A stretch of DNA of 64,000 nucleotides, from positions 17,080,908 through 17,144,907 of the forward strand of contig JARWKL010000002.1 of assembly GCA_029961685.1 (NCBI GenBank). Reading direction: 5' to 3'. The notes under the pieces were generated by a model. That model had not been told where the DNA came from and did no database searches. It saw only the letters and a program-made list of their open reading frames with translations. The position numbers and the translations under genes were made by a program. This document shows, in pieces, positions 32,477 through 48,100 of the stretch (within the stretch, counting starts at the first letter, position 1; each line of letters starts with the position of its first letter). This stretch comes from Aristolochia californica (lineage: Eukaryota; Streptophyta; Magnoliopsida; Piperales; Aristolochiaceae).

Positions 32477-35400
32477 TTGATTTAAGAAAAAAGTATACAT
32501 CTAAAACTGAATGGAAATGCACAAATGTAGAGAGAGATATTTCCAAAAAGTCTCTGTAACTTTTAGGGGTTGTAAATTCTTTTAGTTTTTATATATTAGG
32601 TTTTGCAATCATTGGGAAAAAGGGGAGGTGGGGGATTTTTAATTGAGTGTTAACTCCCAATCCATAAGCCATTTCTTACAAAAATATATCCCATTATGCA
32701 TGATTGACCGATAAATCACTTTAAAATCATCTATGATTGTTAGTTCAGCTTTTTAGTAAATGGACAAAGTCATAGTTTGTTTGACTCGGGTAAATATCCC
32801 ACTGCATGTTCACTTGAGAATTTAATGAGCATTTGTTGTTCGCTTTAAAAGGTTTGGATCTATTGGCCATTTGCATCTTTAACATGTTTCAGGCATGCAT
32901 ATCCATATTTTAAACATGTTAGGGTCAATTAGAAATCTCTTTCCAAGCCATTAGGGTTGAACTAGTGGAATTTCCCGAACTTGGACAACAAAACTTTAGC
33001 GTTTGTTTGTGGTCTGTGATTAAATTTTATTTTCTTAATTTTTTTATTTTTTTTATTTTTTCCATACATAAACTCTAAAATTTTCATTTTTTTGTGATCT
33101 ATTTGCCTTTAATAGGCTTGACGAGATAAAAGGAAAGTGAAAACTCAAATTTTTTATTTAAGAAAAAAGCATAAATTTAAAATTGAATGGAAATGCACAA
33201 ATGTAGAAAGAGATAATTCCAAAAAGTCTCTGTAACTTTAAGGGATTGTAAACTCTTTTAGTTTTTATATATTAGGTTTTCCAATCATCGGGAAAAAGGG
33301 GAAGGCAGAGGATTTATAACTAAGTGTTGACTCCCAATCTATAAGTCATTTCTTACAAAAATATATCCCATTACGCATGATTGACCGATAAATCACTTTA
33401 CAATCATCTCTGAATGTTAGATCAACTTTTTGTAAATGGGCAAAATCATGGCTTGTTTGACTCAGGTAAATATCCCACCGCATGTTCACTAGACAATTTA
33501 ATGAGCATTTTTTTTTTGCTTTAAAAGGTTTGGATCCATAGGCCATTTGCATCTTTAACATGTTTCAAGCATGCATATCCACATGTAAAACATGTTAGGA
33601 TCTTTTAGAATTCTCTTACCAAGCTATTAGGGTTGAACTAGAGGAATTTCCCAAACTTGGACAACAAAACTTTTGTGTTCGTTTGGGGTGTGTGAATAAA
33701 TTTTCTTTACTCACATTTGTTATTGTTTTTAATTTTGTCCATACATAAATTCTAAAATTTTCATTTTTTTAATCTGTTTGCCTTTATCTTTTTGTTTACA
33801 AGATAAATGGAAAGTGAAATCTCAAAGTTTTGATTTAAGAAAAAAGTATACATCTAAAATGGAATGGACATGAACAAACGTAGAGAGAGATAATTCTTGA
33901 AAAGTCTCCGTAATATTTAGTGATTGTAAACTCTTTTAATTTTTATATGATAGGTTTTGCAATCACCGAGCAAAAAAGGGGAGGCGGGGGACTTTTAACT
34001 GAGTGTTGACTCCCAATCCATAAGTAATTTCTTACAAAAATATTGCCCATTATACATGATTGACCGATAAAGTACTTGACAATCATCTATGATTGTTCGG
34101 ACAACTTTTTGTGAATGGGCAAAATCATGGCTTGTTGGACTCGCGTAAATATCCCACCGCACGTTCACTCTAGAAATTTAGGACCATTTGTTGTTCGCTT
34201 TAAAAGGTTTGGATCCACAAGTCATTTGCATCTTTAACATGTTTCAAGCATGCATATCCATATTTAAAACAAGTTAGGATCAATTAGAAATCTCTTTCCA
34301 AGCCATTAGGGTTGAATTAGTGGAATTTCCCAAATTTGGACAACAAAACTTTTGTGTTCATTTGTGGTGTGTGAATAAATTTTCTTAATCACATTTTTTA
34401 TTGTTTTTAATTTTTTCCATACATAAAATCTAAAATTTTTATTTTGTTGTGATATATTTGCATTTAATTATTTGTTTACAAGATAAATGGAAAGTGAAAA
34501 ATCAAAGTTTTGATTTAGGAAAAAAGTATAAATCTAAAATGGAATGTAAATGCAAAAATGTGAAGTGTGATAATTGCAAAAAGTCTCCACAAGTTTTAGG
34601 GACTATAAACTCTTTTAGTTTTAATATATTAGGTTTGGCAATCATCAGGAAAAAAAGGGGAAGCGGGGAATTTTAACTGAATGTTGACTCCCAATCAATA
34701 AGTCATTTCTTACAAAAATACTGCCTGTTACGCATGACTAACCGACAAATCACTTATCAATCATCTATGAATGCTAGGTCAACTTTTTGTAAATAGACAT
34801 AATCATGGCTTGTTTGACTAGGGTAAATATCCCACCTCACGTTCGCTTGAGAAGTTAATGAGTATTTGTTCGTTTGTGGTGTGTCAATAAATTTTCTTTA
34901 CTTACATTAGTTATTGTTTTAAATTTTTTCTATACATAAACTCTAAAATTTTATTTTTTGTTGTGATCTATTTACGTTTAATCTTTTTGTTTACGAGAAA
35001 AATGGAAAGTGATAACTCAAGATTTTCATTTAAGTAAAAACTATAGTTTTAAAAAGGAATAGAAACTCACATATGTAGAGAGAGATAATTCCAAAATGTC
35101 TCCATAACTTTTAGGGATTTTAAACTCTTTTAGTTCTTATATATTAGGTTTTGCAATCATCAGGGTAAAAAGGGAGTCGGGTGATTTTAACTGAGTATTG
35201 ACTCCCAATCCATAAGTCATTTCTTAAAAAAATACAGCTCGTTACACATGATTAACAGATAAATCACTTTGCAATCATCTATGATTGTTAAGTCAGGTTT
35301 TTGTAAATAGGCAAAATCACGGCTTGTTCGACTCGGGTAAATATCCCACCGCAGATTCACTTGAGAATTTACTGAGCATTTGTTGTTCACTTTAAAAACT

Positions 35401-35834
35401 TTGGATCCACATGCATATCAATATTGAAAACATGTTAGGATCAATTAGAAATCTCTTCCCAAGCCATTTGGGTTGAACTAGTTCAATTTCCCAAACTTGG
35501 TCAACAAAAATTTTGTGATCATTTGTGTTGTGCGATTAATTTTTCTTTACTTACGTTAGTTATTTTTTTAATTTTTTTCTATACAGAAATTCTAAAATTT
35601 TCATTTTGTTGTGATCTAATCCTTTTTTTACGAGATAAATGAAAATTGAAAACTCAAAGTTTTGATTCAAGAAAAAAGTATACATCTAAAATGGAATGGA
35701 AATGCACAAATGTAGAGAGAGATAATTAAAAAAAGTCGCCGCAACTTTTAGGGATTGTAAACTCTTTTATTTTTTATATATTAGGTTTTGCAATCACCGA
35801 GAAAAAGGGGGGAGCTGACGGATGTTTAACTAAG

Positions 35835-38800
35835 TGGTGACTCCCAATCGATAAATCATTTCTTACAAAATTATAGCCCATTACGCATGTTTGATAGATA
35901 AATCATTTTACAATCATCTATCATTGATAGGACAGGTTTTTGTAAATGGGCAAAATCATGGCTTGTTTGACTCGGGTAAATATGGCACCACATGTTCACT
36001 TGAGAATTTAATGAGCATTTGTTGTCTGCTTTAAAAGGTTTGGATCCACAGACCAATTGCATCTTTAACATTTATCAAGCATGCATATCCATATTTAAAA
36101 CATTAAGGATCAGTTAGAAATCTCTTTCCAAGCCATTAGGCTTCAACTAGTGGAATTTCCAAAACTTGGAAGACAATTTTTGTGTGCATTTGTGGTGTGT
36201 GAATAAATTTTCTTTAGTTACATTTGTTATAGACATAAACTCTAAAATTTTCATTTTTTTATGTCCTATTTGCCTTTTATCTTTTTGTTTACGATATAAA
36301 TGGAAATTCAAAAATGGAATTTTTGATTTAAGAAAAAAGTATACAACCAATACTAGAGTGGTAATGAACCAAAGTACAGAGAGATAATTCAGAAAAGTCT
36401 CCGTAACTTTTACGGATTGTAAACTCTTTTAGATTTTGTATATTAGGTTTTGCAATCATCTGGAAAAAAGGGGAAGGCGGGAGGTTTTTAATTAAGTCTT
36501 GACTCCCAATCCATAAGTCATTTCTTACAAAACAAATAGCCCATTACGCATGATTGACCGATAAATAACTTTACAATCATCTATGATTGTTTGGTCATCA
36601 TTTTTTAAATGGGAAAAATCATGGCTTGTTTGACTCGGGTAAATATCCCACCATACGTTCACTTGAGAATTTAATGAGCATTTGTTGTTCGCTTTAAAAG
36701 GTTTGGATCCACAGACCATTTGTATCTTTAACATGTTTCAAGCATGCATATCCATATTTAAAACCTGTTAGGATCAATTAGAAATCTCTTTCCAAGCCAT
36801 TAGGGTTGAACTAGTGGAATTTCCCAAACTTAGAGAACAAAACTTTTGTGTTCATTTGTGGTGTATGAATAAATTTTCTTTACTTACATTTGTTATTGTT
36901 TTTAATTTTCTTCATACATAAACTCTAAAGTTTTCATTTTGTTGTGATCTATTTGCCTTTAATCTTTTTGTTTATGAGATAAAAGGAAAGTGAAAACTCA
37001 AAGTTTATATTTAAGAAAAAATTTTACTTCTAAAATGGAATGGAAATCCACAAATGTAGAGAGAGATAATTAAAAACAGTCTCCATAACTTTTATGTATT
37101 GCAAACACTTTTAGTTTTTATATATTTTGTTTTGCAATCATCGGGAAGAAGGAGGAGGCGGCGAATTTTTAACTAAGTGTTGACTCCCTATCCATAAGTC
37201 ATTTCTTACAAAAATATAGCCCGTTAGGCTTGATTGCCCGATAAATCAGTTCACAATCATCTATGATTGTTAGGTCTGCTTTTTTTAAATGGCCAAAATC
37301 ATGGCTTGTTTGACTAGGGTAAATATCCCACCACACGTTCACTTGAGAATTTAATGAGCATTTTTTGTTCTCTTTAAAAGGTTTGCATTCACAGGCCATT
37401 TGCATCTTTAACAATTTTCAAGCATGCATATCCATATTTAAAACATGTTAGGATCAATTAGAAATCTCTTTCCAAGCCATTAGGGTTGAACTGGTGGAAT
37501 TTCCCAAACTTGGACAACGAAACCTTTGTGATCATTTGTGGTGTATGAAAAGATTTTCTTTGCTTACATTTGTAATTTTTTCCGTACAAAAACTCTAAAA
37601 TTTTTATTTTGTTGTGCTCCATTTGCCTTTTATCATTTTGTTTACGAGATAAATAGAAAGTTAAAACTCAAAGTTTTTATTTAAGAAAAATGTGTACATC
37701 TGAAATGGATTGGAAATGCACAAATGTAGAGAGGCATATTTCCAAAATGTCTTTGTACCTTTTAGGGACTGTAAACTCTTTTAGTTTCTATATATTACGT
37801 TTTGCAATCATCGGGAAAATGGGGAAGCGGGGGATTTTTAACTGAGTGTTGTCGCCCAATTCATAAGCCATTTCATACAAAAATATAGACGATTATGCAG
37901 GAATGACCGATAAGTCACTTTAGAATCATCTAAGATTGTTAGGTCTGCAATTTGTAAATGGGCAAAATCGTGGCTTGTTTGACTCGGGTATATATCCCAC
38001 CGAACTTTCACTTGTGAAAATTTAATGAGAATTTTTTGTTCACTTTAAAATGTTAGGATCCACTAGCTATTTGCATCTTTAACATGTTTCAAACATGCAT
38101 ATCCATATTTAAAACCTGTTAGGATGAATTAGAAATCTCTTTCCAAGCCATTAGGGATGAACTAGCGTAATTTCTCACACTTTGACAACAAAAATTTTGT
38201 GTTCGTTTGTGGTGTGTGAATAAATTTTCTTTACTTAAATTTTTTATTGTTTTTAATTTTTTCATAACATAAAATTTAAATATTTCATTTTGTTGTGATC
38301 TATCTGCCTTTAATCTTTTTGTTTATGAGATAAATAGAAAGTCAAAACTGAAAATTTTGATTTAAGAAAAAAGTATACATCTAAAATGGAATGGAAATGG
38401 ACAAATATAGAGAGAGATAATTCCAAAAATTTTCTGTAACTTTTAGGGATTGTAAACTCTTTTGTTTTTATATATCATATTTTCCAAACATCGGGAAAAA
38501 GGGGAAGGCGAGGGATTTTTAACTAAGTGTTGACGGCCAATCCATAAGTCATTTCTTACAAAAAATATAACCCATTACGTATAATTGACCGATAAATCAT
38601 TTTACAATCATCTAAATCACTTGAGAATTTAGGGAGCATTTGTTGTTCACTTTAAAAGGTTTGGATCCACAGGCCATTTGCATATTTAACATGTTTCAAG
38701 CATGCATATCCATATTTAAAACATGTTAGGATCAAGTTGAAATCTCTTTCAAAGCCTTTAGGGTTGAACTAGTGGACTTCCCAAACTTGGACAAAAAAAA

Positions 38801-40454
38801 TTTTGTGTTCGTTTGTGGTGTGTGAATAAATTTTCTTTACTTACACTTATTATTGTTTTCAATTTTATTCATACAGAACTCTAAAATTTTCATTTTTTTG
38901 TGATCTATTTGCCTTTAATCTTATTATTTACGAGATAAAAGGAAAGTGAAAACGCAAAGTTTTGATTTAAGAAAAACGTATACATCTAAAATGGAATGAA
39001 AAAGCACAAATTTAGAGAGAGATAATTCCAAACTATCTTCAAACCGTTTAGGATTGTAAACTCTTTTAGTTTTTATTTATTAGGTTATATAATCATCGGG
39101 AAAAAGGAGGAGGCGGCGGATTTTTAACTGAGTGTTGACTCCCAATCCATAAGTCATTTCTTATAAAAATGTAGCCCACTACTCATGATTGCCCGATAAA
39201 TTATTTTACAATCATCTATGATTGTTAGGTCAACTTTTTCTAAATGGCCAAAATCATTGCTTGTTTGACTTGGGTAAATATCCCTCCACATGACTTGAGA
39301 ATTTAATAGGCAATTTTTGTTCGCTTTAAAATGATTGGATCCATAGGCCATTTCCATCTTTAACATGTTTCAAGCATGCATATCCATATTTAAAACCGAT
39401 TAGGATCAATTAGAAATCTCTTTTCAAGCAATAAGGGTTGAACAAGTGAAATTTCCAAAATTTGGACTACAAAACTTTTGTATTCGTTTGTTGTGTATGA
39501 ATAATTTTTTTACTTATATTTGTTGTTGTTTTTAATTTTTTCTATACATCAACTCTAAATATTTCATTTTGTTGTGATCTCTTTGACTTTATTCTTTTTG
39601 TTTACGAGATAAAAGGAAAGTGAAAACTGAAAGTTTTGACTTTAGGAAAAAGTATACATCTAAAATGGAATTGAAATACAAAAATGTAGATAGTGATAAT
39701 TCCAAACAGTCTTCGTAACTTTTAAGGATTATCAACTCTTTTAGTTTTTATATATAGGGTTTTACAATCATCGGGAAAAAGAGGGAGGCGGGAGATTTGT
39801 AACTGAGTGTTGACTCCCAATCCATGAGTCATTTCTTACAAACATATAGCCCGTTACGCATGATTGACCGATAAATCACTTTACAAACATCTATTATTTT
39901 TAGGACAACTTTTTATTAATGGGCAAACTCAAGGCTTGTTTGACTAGGGCAAATATCCCACCGCACATTTACTTGAGAATTTAATGAGCATTTGTTGTTC
40001 GCTTTAAAAGGTTTGGAGCAACAACATATCGATATTTAAAACATGTTAGGATCAATTAGAAATCTTTTTTCAAGCCGTTAGGGTTGAACTAGTGGAATTT
40101 TCCAAACTTGGACAACAATGCTTTTGTGTTCATTTGTGGTATGTGAATAAATTTTCTTTACTGGCATTTGTTATTGAATTTAATTTTTTCCATACCTAAA
40201 CTCTAAAATTTTCATTTTTTGGTGTCTATTTGTCTTTAATCTTTTTGATTACGAGATAAATGGATAGTGAAAACTCGAATTATTGATTTAAATAAAAATA
40301 TACATCTAACTTAGAATGCAAATGCACAAATGTAGAGAGAGATAATTCCATAAATTCTCTGTAACTTTTAGGGATTGAAAAATTTTTTAGTTTTTATATA
40401 TTGGGTTTTGTAGTCAATTGGAAAAAAAGGGGGAGACAGGGAATTTTCACTGAG
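35835..40454 (+). repeat. Higher-order repeat copy 1 (monomers A-G)
   Basis: Seven monomers start at 35835 (A), 36497 (B), 37178 (C), 37847 (D), 38528 (E), 39133 (F) and 39808 (G). Diagnostic variants: A, CTATCATTGATAGG and CATTTATCAAGC. B, CCACCATACG with GGGAAAAATC. C, TTTGCATTCACAGG and ACAATTTTCAAGC. D, GTCGCCCAATTC, TAGACGATTATGCAGG and GTATATATCCC. E, TCTAAATCACTTGAG with an ~85-bp loss. F, GATTGCCCGATAAATTA and CCCTCCACATG. G, CATCTATTATTTTTAGGA and GGGCAAATATCCC. Confidence 0.88.
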
Positions 40455-43400
40455 TGTGGACTCCCAATCCATAAGTCATTTTTTAAAAAATTATAGCCCA
40501 TTACACATGTGTGATAGATAAATCATTTTACAATCATCTATCATTGATAGGTCAGGTTTTTTTAAGTGGGCAAAATCATGGCTTGTTTGACTCGGGCAAA
40601 TATGCCACCGCATGTTCACTTAAGAATTTAATGAGCATTTGTTGTCCGCTTTAAAAGGTTTGGATCCACAGGCCATTTGCATTTTTAACATTTGTCAAGC
40701 ATGCATATCCATATTTAAAACATGTTAGGATCAATTAGAAATCTCTTTCCAAGCCATTAGGCTTGAACTAGTGGAATTTCCAAAACTTGGACGACAAAAC
40801 TTTTGTGTTCGTTTGTGGTGTGTGAATAAATTTTTTTTACTTACATTTGTTATTGACATAAAATATAAAATTTTCATTTTTTGTGTCCTATTTGCCTTTA
40901 ATCTTTTTGTTTACGATATAAATGGAAATTGAAAAATCAAAGTTTTGATTTAAGAAAAAAGTATACATCTAAAATGGGGGTGGCAATGAACCAAAGTACA
41001 GAGAGATAATTTAGAAAAGTCTCCGTAACTTTTACGGATTGTAAACTCTTTTAGATTTTGTATATTAGGTTTTGCAATCATCCGAAAAAGAAGGGGGAGG
41101 CGGGATATTTTTATCTAAGTCTTGACTCCCAATCCATAAGTCATTTCTTACAAAAATATAGCCCGTTACACATGATTGATGGATAAATAACTTTACAATC
41201 ATCTACGATTGTTAGGTCAGTATTTTGTAAATGGGAAAAATCATGGCTTGTTTGACTCGGGTAAATATCCCACCATACATTCACTTGAGAATTTAATGGG
41301 CATTTGTTGTTCGCTTTAAAAGGTTTGGATCCACATTCCTTTTGCATCTTTAACATGTTTCAAGCATGCACATCCATATTTTAAACCTGTTAGGATCATT
41401 TAGAAATCTCTTTCCAAGCCATTAGGGTTGAACTAGTGGAATTTCCCAAACTTAGAGAACAAAACTTTGGTGTTCATTTGTGGTGTATGAATAAATTTTC
41501 TTTACTTACATTTGTTATTGTTTTTAATTTTTTCTATACATAAACTCTAAAATTTTCATATTGTTGTGATCTATTTGCCTTTAATATTTTTGTTTACGAG
41601 ATAAAAGGAAAGTAAAAACTCAAAGTTTATATTTATGAAAAAATTTTACTTCTAAAATGGAATGGAAATCCACAAATGTAGAGAGAGATAATTCCAAATA
41701 GTCTCCATAACTTTTAGGGATTGTAAACACTTCTAGTTTATATATATTTTGTTTGTAATCATCGGGAAGAAGAAGGAGGCGACGGATTTTTAACTGAGTG
41801 CTGACTCCCTATCCATAAGTCATTTCTTCCAAAAATATAGCCCACTATGCTTGATTGCCTGATAAATCACTTTACAGTCAACTATGATTGTTAGGTATGC
41901 TTTTTGTAAATGGCCAAAATTATGGCTTGTTTGACTCGGGTAAATATCCCACCAAACGTTCACTTGAGAATTTAATGAGCATTTGTTGTTCGCTTTAAAA
42001 GGTTTGTATTCACAGGCCATTTGCATCTTTAACAATTTTCAAGCATGCATATCCATATTTAAAACATGTTAGGATCAATTAGAAATCTCTTTCCAAGCCA
42101 TTGGGGTTGACTTGGTGGAATTTCCGAAACTTGGACAACAAAACCTTTGTGATCGTTTGTGGTGTTTGAATAGATTTTCTTTACTTACATTTGTTATTTT
42201 ATAAATTTTTTCCATACAAAAACCCTAAAATTTTCATTTTGTTGTGCTCCATTTGCCTTTTATCATTTTGTTTACGAGATAAATAGAAAGTTAAAACTCA
42301 AAGTTTTTATTTAAGAAAAAAGTAAACATCTAAAATGGATTGAAAATGCACAAATGTAGAGAGGCATAATTCCAAAAAATCTTTGTAACTTTTAGGGATT
42401 GTAAACTCTTTTAATTTCTATATATTAGGTTTTGCAATCATTGAAAAACGGGGGAGGCGGGGGATTTTTAACTGAGTGTTGTCACCCAATTCATAAGCCA
42501 TTTCTTACAAAAATATAGACGATTATGCAGGGTTGACCGATAATTCACTTTACAATCATCTAAGATTGTTAGGTCAGCATTTTTTAAATGGGCATAATCG
42601 TGGCTTGTTTGACTCGGGTATATCTCCCACCAAACGTTCACTAGTGAGAATTTAATGAGAATTTGTTGTTCTCTTTAAAATGTTAGGATCCACCAGCTAT
42701 TTGCATCTTTAACATGTTTTAAACATGCATATCCACATTGAAAACATGTTAGGATAAATTAGAAATCTCTTTCCAAGTCATTAGGGATGAACTAGCAGAA
42801 TTTCCCACACTTTCACAACGAAACTTTTGTGTTCGTTTGTGGTGTGTGAATAAATTTTCTTTGCTTACATTTGTTATTGTTTTTAATTTTTTCATAACAT
42901 TAACTTTAAAATTTTCATTTTGTTGTGATCTATCTGCCTTTAATCTTTTTGTTAATGAGATAAATGGAAAGTGAAAACTCAATGTTTTGATTTAAGAAAA
43001 AAGTATACATCTAAAATGGAAGGGAAATGGACAAATAGAGAGAGAGATAATTCCAAAAAGTTTCTGTAACTTTTAGGGATTGTAAAATCTTTTAGTTTTA
43101 TATATTATGTTTTGCAATCATCGGGAAAAAGGGGAATGCGAGGGATTTTTAACTAAGTGTTGACTCCCAATCCATAAGTCATTTCTTACAAAAATATAGC
43201 CCATTTCATATAATTGACTTTACAATCATCTAAATCACTAGAGAATTTAGCAAGAATTTGTTGTTCACTTTAAAATGTTTGGATCCATAGGCCATTTGTA
43301 CCTTTAACATGTTTCAAGCATTCATATCCATATTTAAAACTTGTTAGGATCAATTAGAAATCTCTTTCAAAGCCTTTAGGGTTGAACTAGTGGACTTCCC

Positions 43401-45109
43401 AAACTTGGACAAAAAACAATTTTGTGTTCGTTTTTGGTGTGTGAATAAATTTTCTTCACTTACACTTGTTATTTTTTTTAATTATATTCATACATAAATC
43501 TAAAATTTTCATTTTCTTGTGATCTATTTTCCTTTAATCTTTTTGTTTGCGAGATAAATGGAAAGTGAAAACTCAAAGTTTTGATTTAACAAAAAAGTAT
43601 ACATCTAAAATGGAATGTAAAAGCACAGATGTAGAGAGAGATAATTCCAAAATGTCTCCATACCGTTTAGGGATTGTACACTCTTTTAGTTTTGATTTAT
43701 TAGGTTTTATAATCATCGGGAAAAAGAAGGAGGCGGGGGAATTTTAACTGAGTGTTGACTCCCAATCCATAAGTCATTTCTTACAAAAATGTAGCCCGCT
43801 ATGCATGATTGCCCGATAAATTACTTTACAATCATCTATGATTGTTAGGTCAACTTTTTTTAAATGGCCAAAATCATGGCTTGTTTGACTTGGGTAAATA
43901 TCCCTCCACATGTGCACATGAGAATTTAATGAGCATTTGTTGTTCGCTTTAACAGGTTTGGATCCGTAGGCCATTTTCATCTTTAACATGTTTCAAGTAT
44001 GCATATCCATATTTAAAACCGATTAGGATCAATTAGAAATCCCTTTCCAAGCAATTAGGGTTGAATAGGTGAAATTTTCAAAACTTGGACTACAAAACTT
44101 TTGTATTCGTTTGTGGTGTATGAATAATTTTTTTACTTATATTTGTAGTTGTTTTAAATTTTTTCCATAAATCAACTCTAAATATTTCATTTTGTTTTGA
44201 TCTATTTGCCTTTAATCTTTTTGTTTACGAGATAAAAGCAAAGTGAAAACTGAAAGTTTTGACTTTAGGAAAAAGTATACGTCTAAAATGGAATGGAAAT
44301 GCAAAAATGTAGAAAGTGATAATTCCAAAAAGTCTTCGTAACTTTTAAGGATTATAAACACTTTTAGTTTCTATATATAGGGTTTTACAATCATCAGGAA
44401 AAAGGGGGAGGCGGGGGATTTTTAACTAAGTGCTGAGTCCCAATCCATGAGTCATTTCTTGCAAACATATAGCCCGTTACGCATGATTGACCGATAAATT
44501 ACTTTAAAAACATCTATTATTTTTAGGATAACTTTTTATAAATGGGCAAACTCATGGCTTGTTTGACTAGGGCAAATATCCCACTGCACATTTACTTGGG
44601 AATTTAATGAGCATTTGTTGTTCACTTTAAAATGTTTGGAGCAACAGGCTATTTGCATCTTTAACATGTTTCAAACATGCATATCCATATTTAAAACATG
44701 TTAGGACCAATTAGAAATCTCTTTTCAAGCCATTAGGGTTGAACAAGAGGAATTTCCCAAACTTGGACAACAATGCTTTTGTGTTCGTTTGTGGTGTGTG
44801 AACACATTTTCTTTACTGACATTTGTTATTGAATTTAATTTTTTCCTTACATAAACTCTAAACTTTTCATTTTTTGTGATCTATTTGCCTTTAATCTTTT
44901 TGTTTACGAGATAAATGGATAGTGAAAACTCAGAGATTTGATTTAAGAAAAAAGTATACATCTAAATTAGAATGCAAATGCACAAATGTAGAGAGAGATA
45001 ATTCCAAAAAGTCTTTGTAACTTTTATGGATTGAAAACTCTTTTAGTTTTTATATATTGGGTTTTGCCGTCAATCGAAAAAAGGGGGAGACAGGGGATTT
45101 TTCACTGAG
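40455..45109 (+). repeat. Higher-order repeat copy 2 (monomers A-G)
   Basis: Monomers start at 40455 (A), 41120 (B), 41799 (C), 42477 (D), 43158 (E, with the private deletion), 43753 (F) and 44431 (G). The same marks recur in the same order. The TCATTGATAG mark of type A moves from 35921 to 40541 to 45196, periods of 4620 and 4655 bp. Same-type units look above 90% identical over stretches I aligned by eye. Confidence 0.88.
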
Positions 45110-48100
45110 TGTTGACTCCCAATCCATAAGTCATTTTTTACAAAATTATAGCCCATTACGCATGTTTTATAGATAAATCATTTTACAATCATCTATCATT
45201 GATAGGTCAGGTTTTAGTATGTGGACAAAATCATGGCTTGTTTGACTCGGGTAAATATGCCACCACATGTTCACTTGAGAATTTAATGAGCATTTGTTGT
45301 CCGCTTTAAAAGGTTTGGATCCACATGCCATTTGCATCTTTAACATTTTTCAAGCATGAATATCCATATTTAAAACATATTAGGATCAATTAAAAATTTC
45401 TTTCCAAGCCATTAGGCTTGAACTAGTGGAATTTCCAAAACTTGGACGACAAAACTTTTGCGTTCGTTTGTGGTGTGTGAATAAATTTTCTTTACTTACA
45501 TTTGTTATTGACATAAACTCTAAATTTTCATTTTTTTGTGTGCTATTTGTCTTTTATCTTTTTGTTTACGATATAAAAGGAAATTGAAAAATCAAAGTTT
45601 TGATTTAAGAAAAAAATATACATCTAAAATGGGAATGGTAATGAACCAAAGTACAGAGAGATAATACAAAAAAGTTTCCGTAATGTTTATGGATTGTAAA
45701 CTCTTTTAGATTTTGTATATTAGGTTTTGCAATAATCGGGAAAAAAAGGGGGAGGCCGGAGATTTTTAACTAAGTCTTGACTCCCAATCTATAAGTCATT
45801 TCTTACAAAAATATAGCCCATTACACATGATTGACCGAAAAAAAACTTTACAATCATCTATGAATTTTAGGTCAGCTTTTTGTAAATGGGAAAAATCATG
45901 ACTTGTTTGACTCAGGTAAATATCCCACCGTACGTTCACTTGAGAATTTAATGAGCATTTGTTGTTCACTTTAAAAGGTTTGGATCCACAGGCCATTAAC
46001 ATCTTTAACATGTTTCAAGCATATCCATATTTAAAACCAGTTAGGATCAATTAGAAATCTCTTTCTAAGCCAATAGGGTTGAACTAGTGGAATTTCCAAA
46101 ACTTGGACAACAAAACTTTTGTGTTCATTTGTGGTATATGAATAAATTTTATTTACTTACATTTGTTATTGTTTTTAATTTTTTCCATACATAAACTCTA
46201 AAATTTTCATTTTGTTGTGATCTATTTGCCTTTAATATTTTTGTTTATGAGATAAAAGGAAAGTGAAAACTCAAATTTATATTTAAGAAAAACATTTACA
46301 TCTAAAATAGAATGGAAATGCACAAATGTAGAGAGAGATAATTCCGAATAGTTTCCATAACTTTTAGGGATTGTAAACACTTTTAGTTTTTATATATTTT
46401 GTTTTGCAATAATCAGGAAGAAGGAGGCGGGGGATTTTTAACTGTGTTGACTCCATATCCATAAGTCATTTGTTACAAAAATATAGCCCGTTACACTTGA
46501 TTGGCCAATAAATCACTTTACAATCATCTATGATTCTTAGTTTAGCTTTTTGTAAATGGCTGAAATCATGGCTTCTTTGACTCAGGTGAATATCCCACCA
46601 CACATTCACTTGAGAATTTAATAAGCATTTGTTGTTGACTTTAAAAGGTTTGTATCCATAGGCCATTTGCATCTTGAACAATTTTCTAGCATGCATATCC
46701 GTATTTAAAACATGTTAGGATCAATTAGAAATTTCTTTCCAAGCCATTAGGGTTGAACTAGTGGAATTTCTCAAACTTGGACAACAAAACTTTTGTGCTC
46801 GTTTGTGGTGTGTGAATAGATTTTCTTTACTTAAATTTGTTATTTTTTTTAATCTTTTTCATACATAAACTCTAAAATTTTCATTTTGTTGTGCTCCATT
46901 TGCCTTTAATCTTGTTGTTTACGAGATATATAGAAAGTTAAAACACAAAAGTTTTTATTAAAGAAAAAAGTATACATCTAAAATGGATTGGAAATGCACA
47001 CATGTAGAGAGAGATAATTCCTAAAATTCTTTGTAACTTTTTGGGACTGTAAACTCTTTTAGTTTTTATATATTAGGTTTTGCAATCATCGGGAAAAAGG
47101 GGAGGCTGTGGATTTTTAACTGAGAGTTGTCGCCCAATTCATAAGTCATTTCTTAAAAAAATATAGCCGATTATGCCAGATTGACCGATAAATCACTTTA
47201 CAATGATCTATGATTGTTAGGTCAGCTTTTTGTAAATGGGCAAAATCGTGGCTTGTTTGACTCGGGTATATATCCCACCGCATGTTCATTGTGAGAATTT
47301 AATGAGAATTTTTTGTTCACTTTAAAAGGTTAGGATCCACAAGCCATTTTCATCTTTAACATGTTTGAAACATGCATCTCCATATTTAAAACATGTTAGT
47401 ATCAATTAGAAATTTCTTTCCAAGCCATTAGGGTTGAACTAGTGAAATTTCCCACACTTTGACAACAAAACTTTTGTGTTCATTTGTGGTGTGTGAATAA
47501 ATTTTCTTTACTTACATTTATTAATGTTTTTAATTTTTTTACATCATTAACTCTAAAATTTTCATTTTGTTGTGATCTATCTGCCTTTAATCTTTTTGTT
47601 TACGAGATAAATGGAAAGTGAAAACTCAAAGTTTTGATTTAAGAAAAAAATATACATCTTAAATGGAATGGAAATGGACAAATATAGAGAGCGATAATTC
47701 CAAAAAGTCTCCGTAACTTTTAGAGATTGTAAACTCTTTTAGTATTTATATATAATGTTTTGCAATCATCGGGAAAAAGGGGGAGGCGAGGGATTTTTAA
47801 CTAAGTGTTGACTCCCAATCCATAAGTCATTTCTTACAAAAATATAGCCTATTACATATAATTGACCGATAAATCACTTTATAATCATCAAATATTGTTA
47901 GGTCATCTTTTTGTAAATGGCCTAAATCATGGATTGTTTGATTCGTGTAAATATCCCACCGTACGTTCACATGAGAATTTAGTGAGCATTTGTTGTTCAC
48001 TTTAAAATGTTTGGATTCACAGGACATTTACATGTTTAACATGTTTCAAGTATGCATATCCATATTTAAAACATGTTAGGATCAATTCGAAATCTCTTTC

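Noticed and set aside
37199..37414. A 71-codon minus-strand open frame (MLKMQM..., ending ...YFCKK) recurring in more than a dozen satellite monomers
   Set aside because: It recurs because the monomer recurs. Changes look spread over all codon positions, many monomers break it, and there is no promoter or known domain. A dN/dS test across monomers clearly below 1 would revive it.
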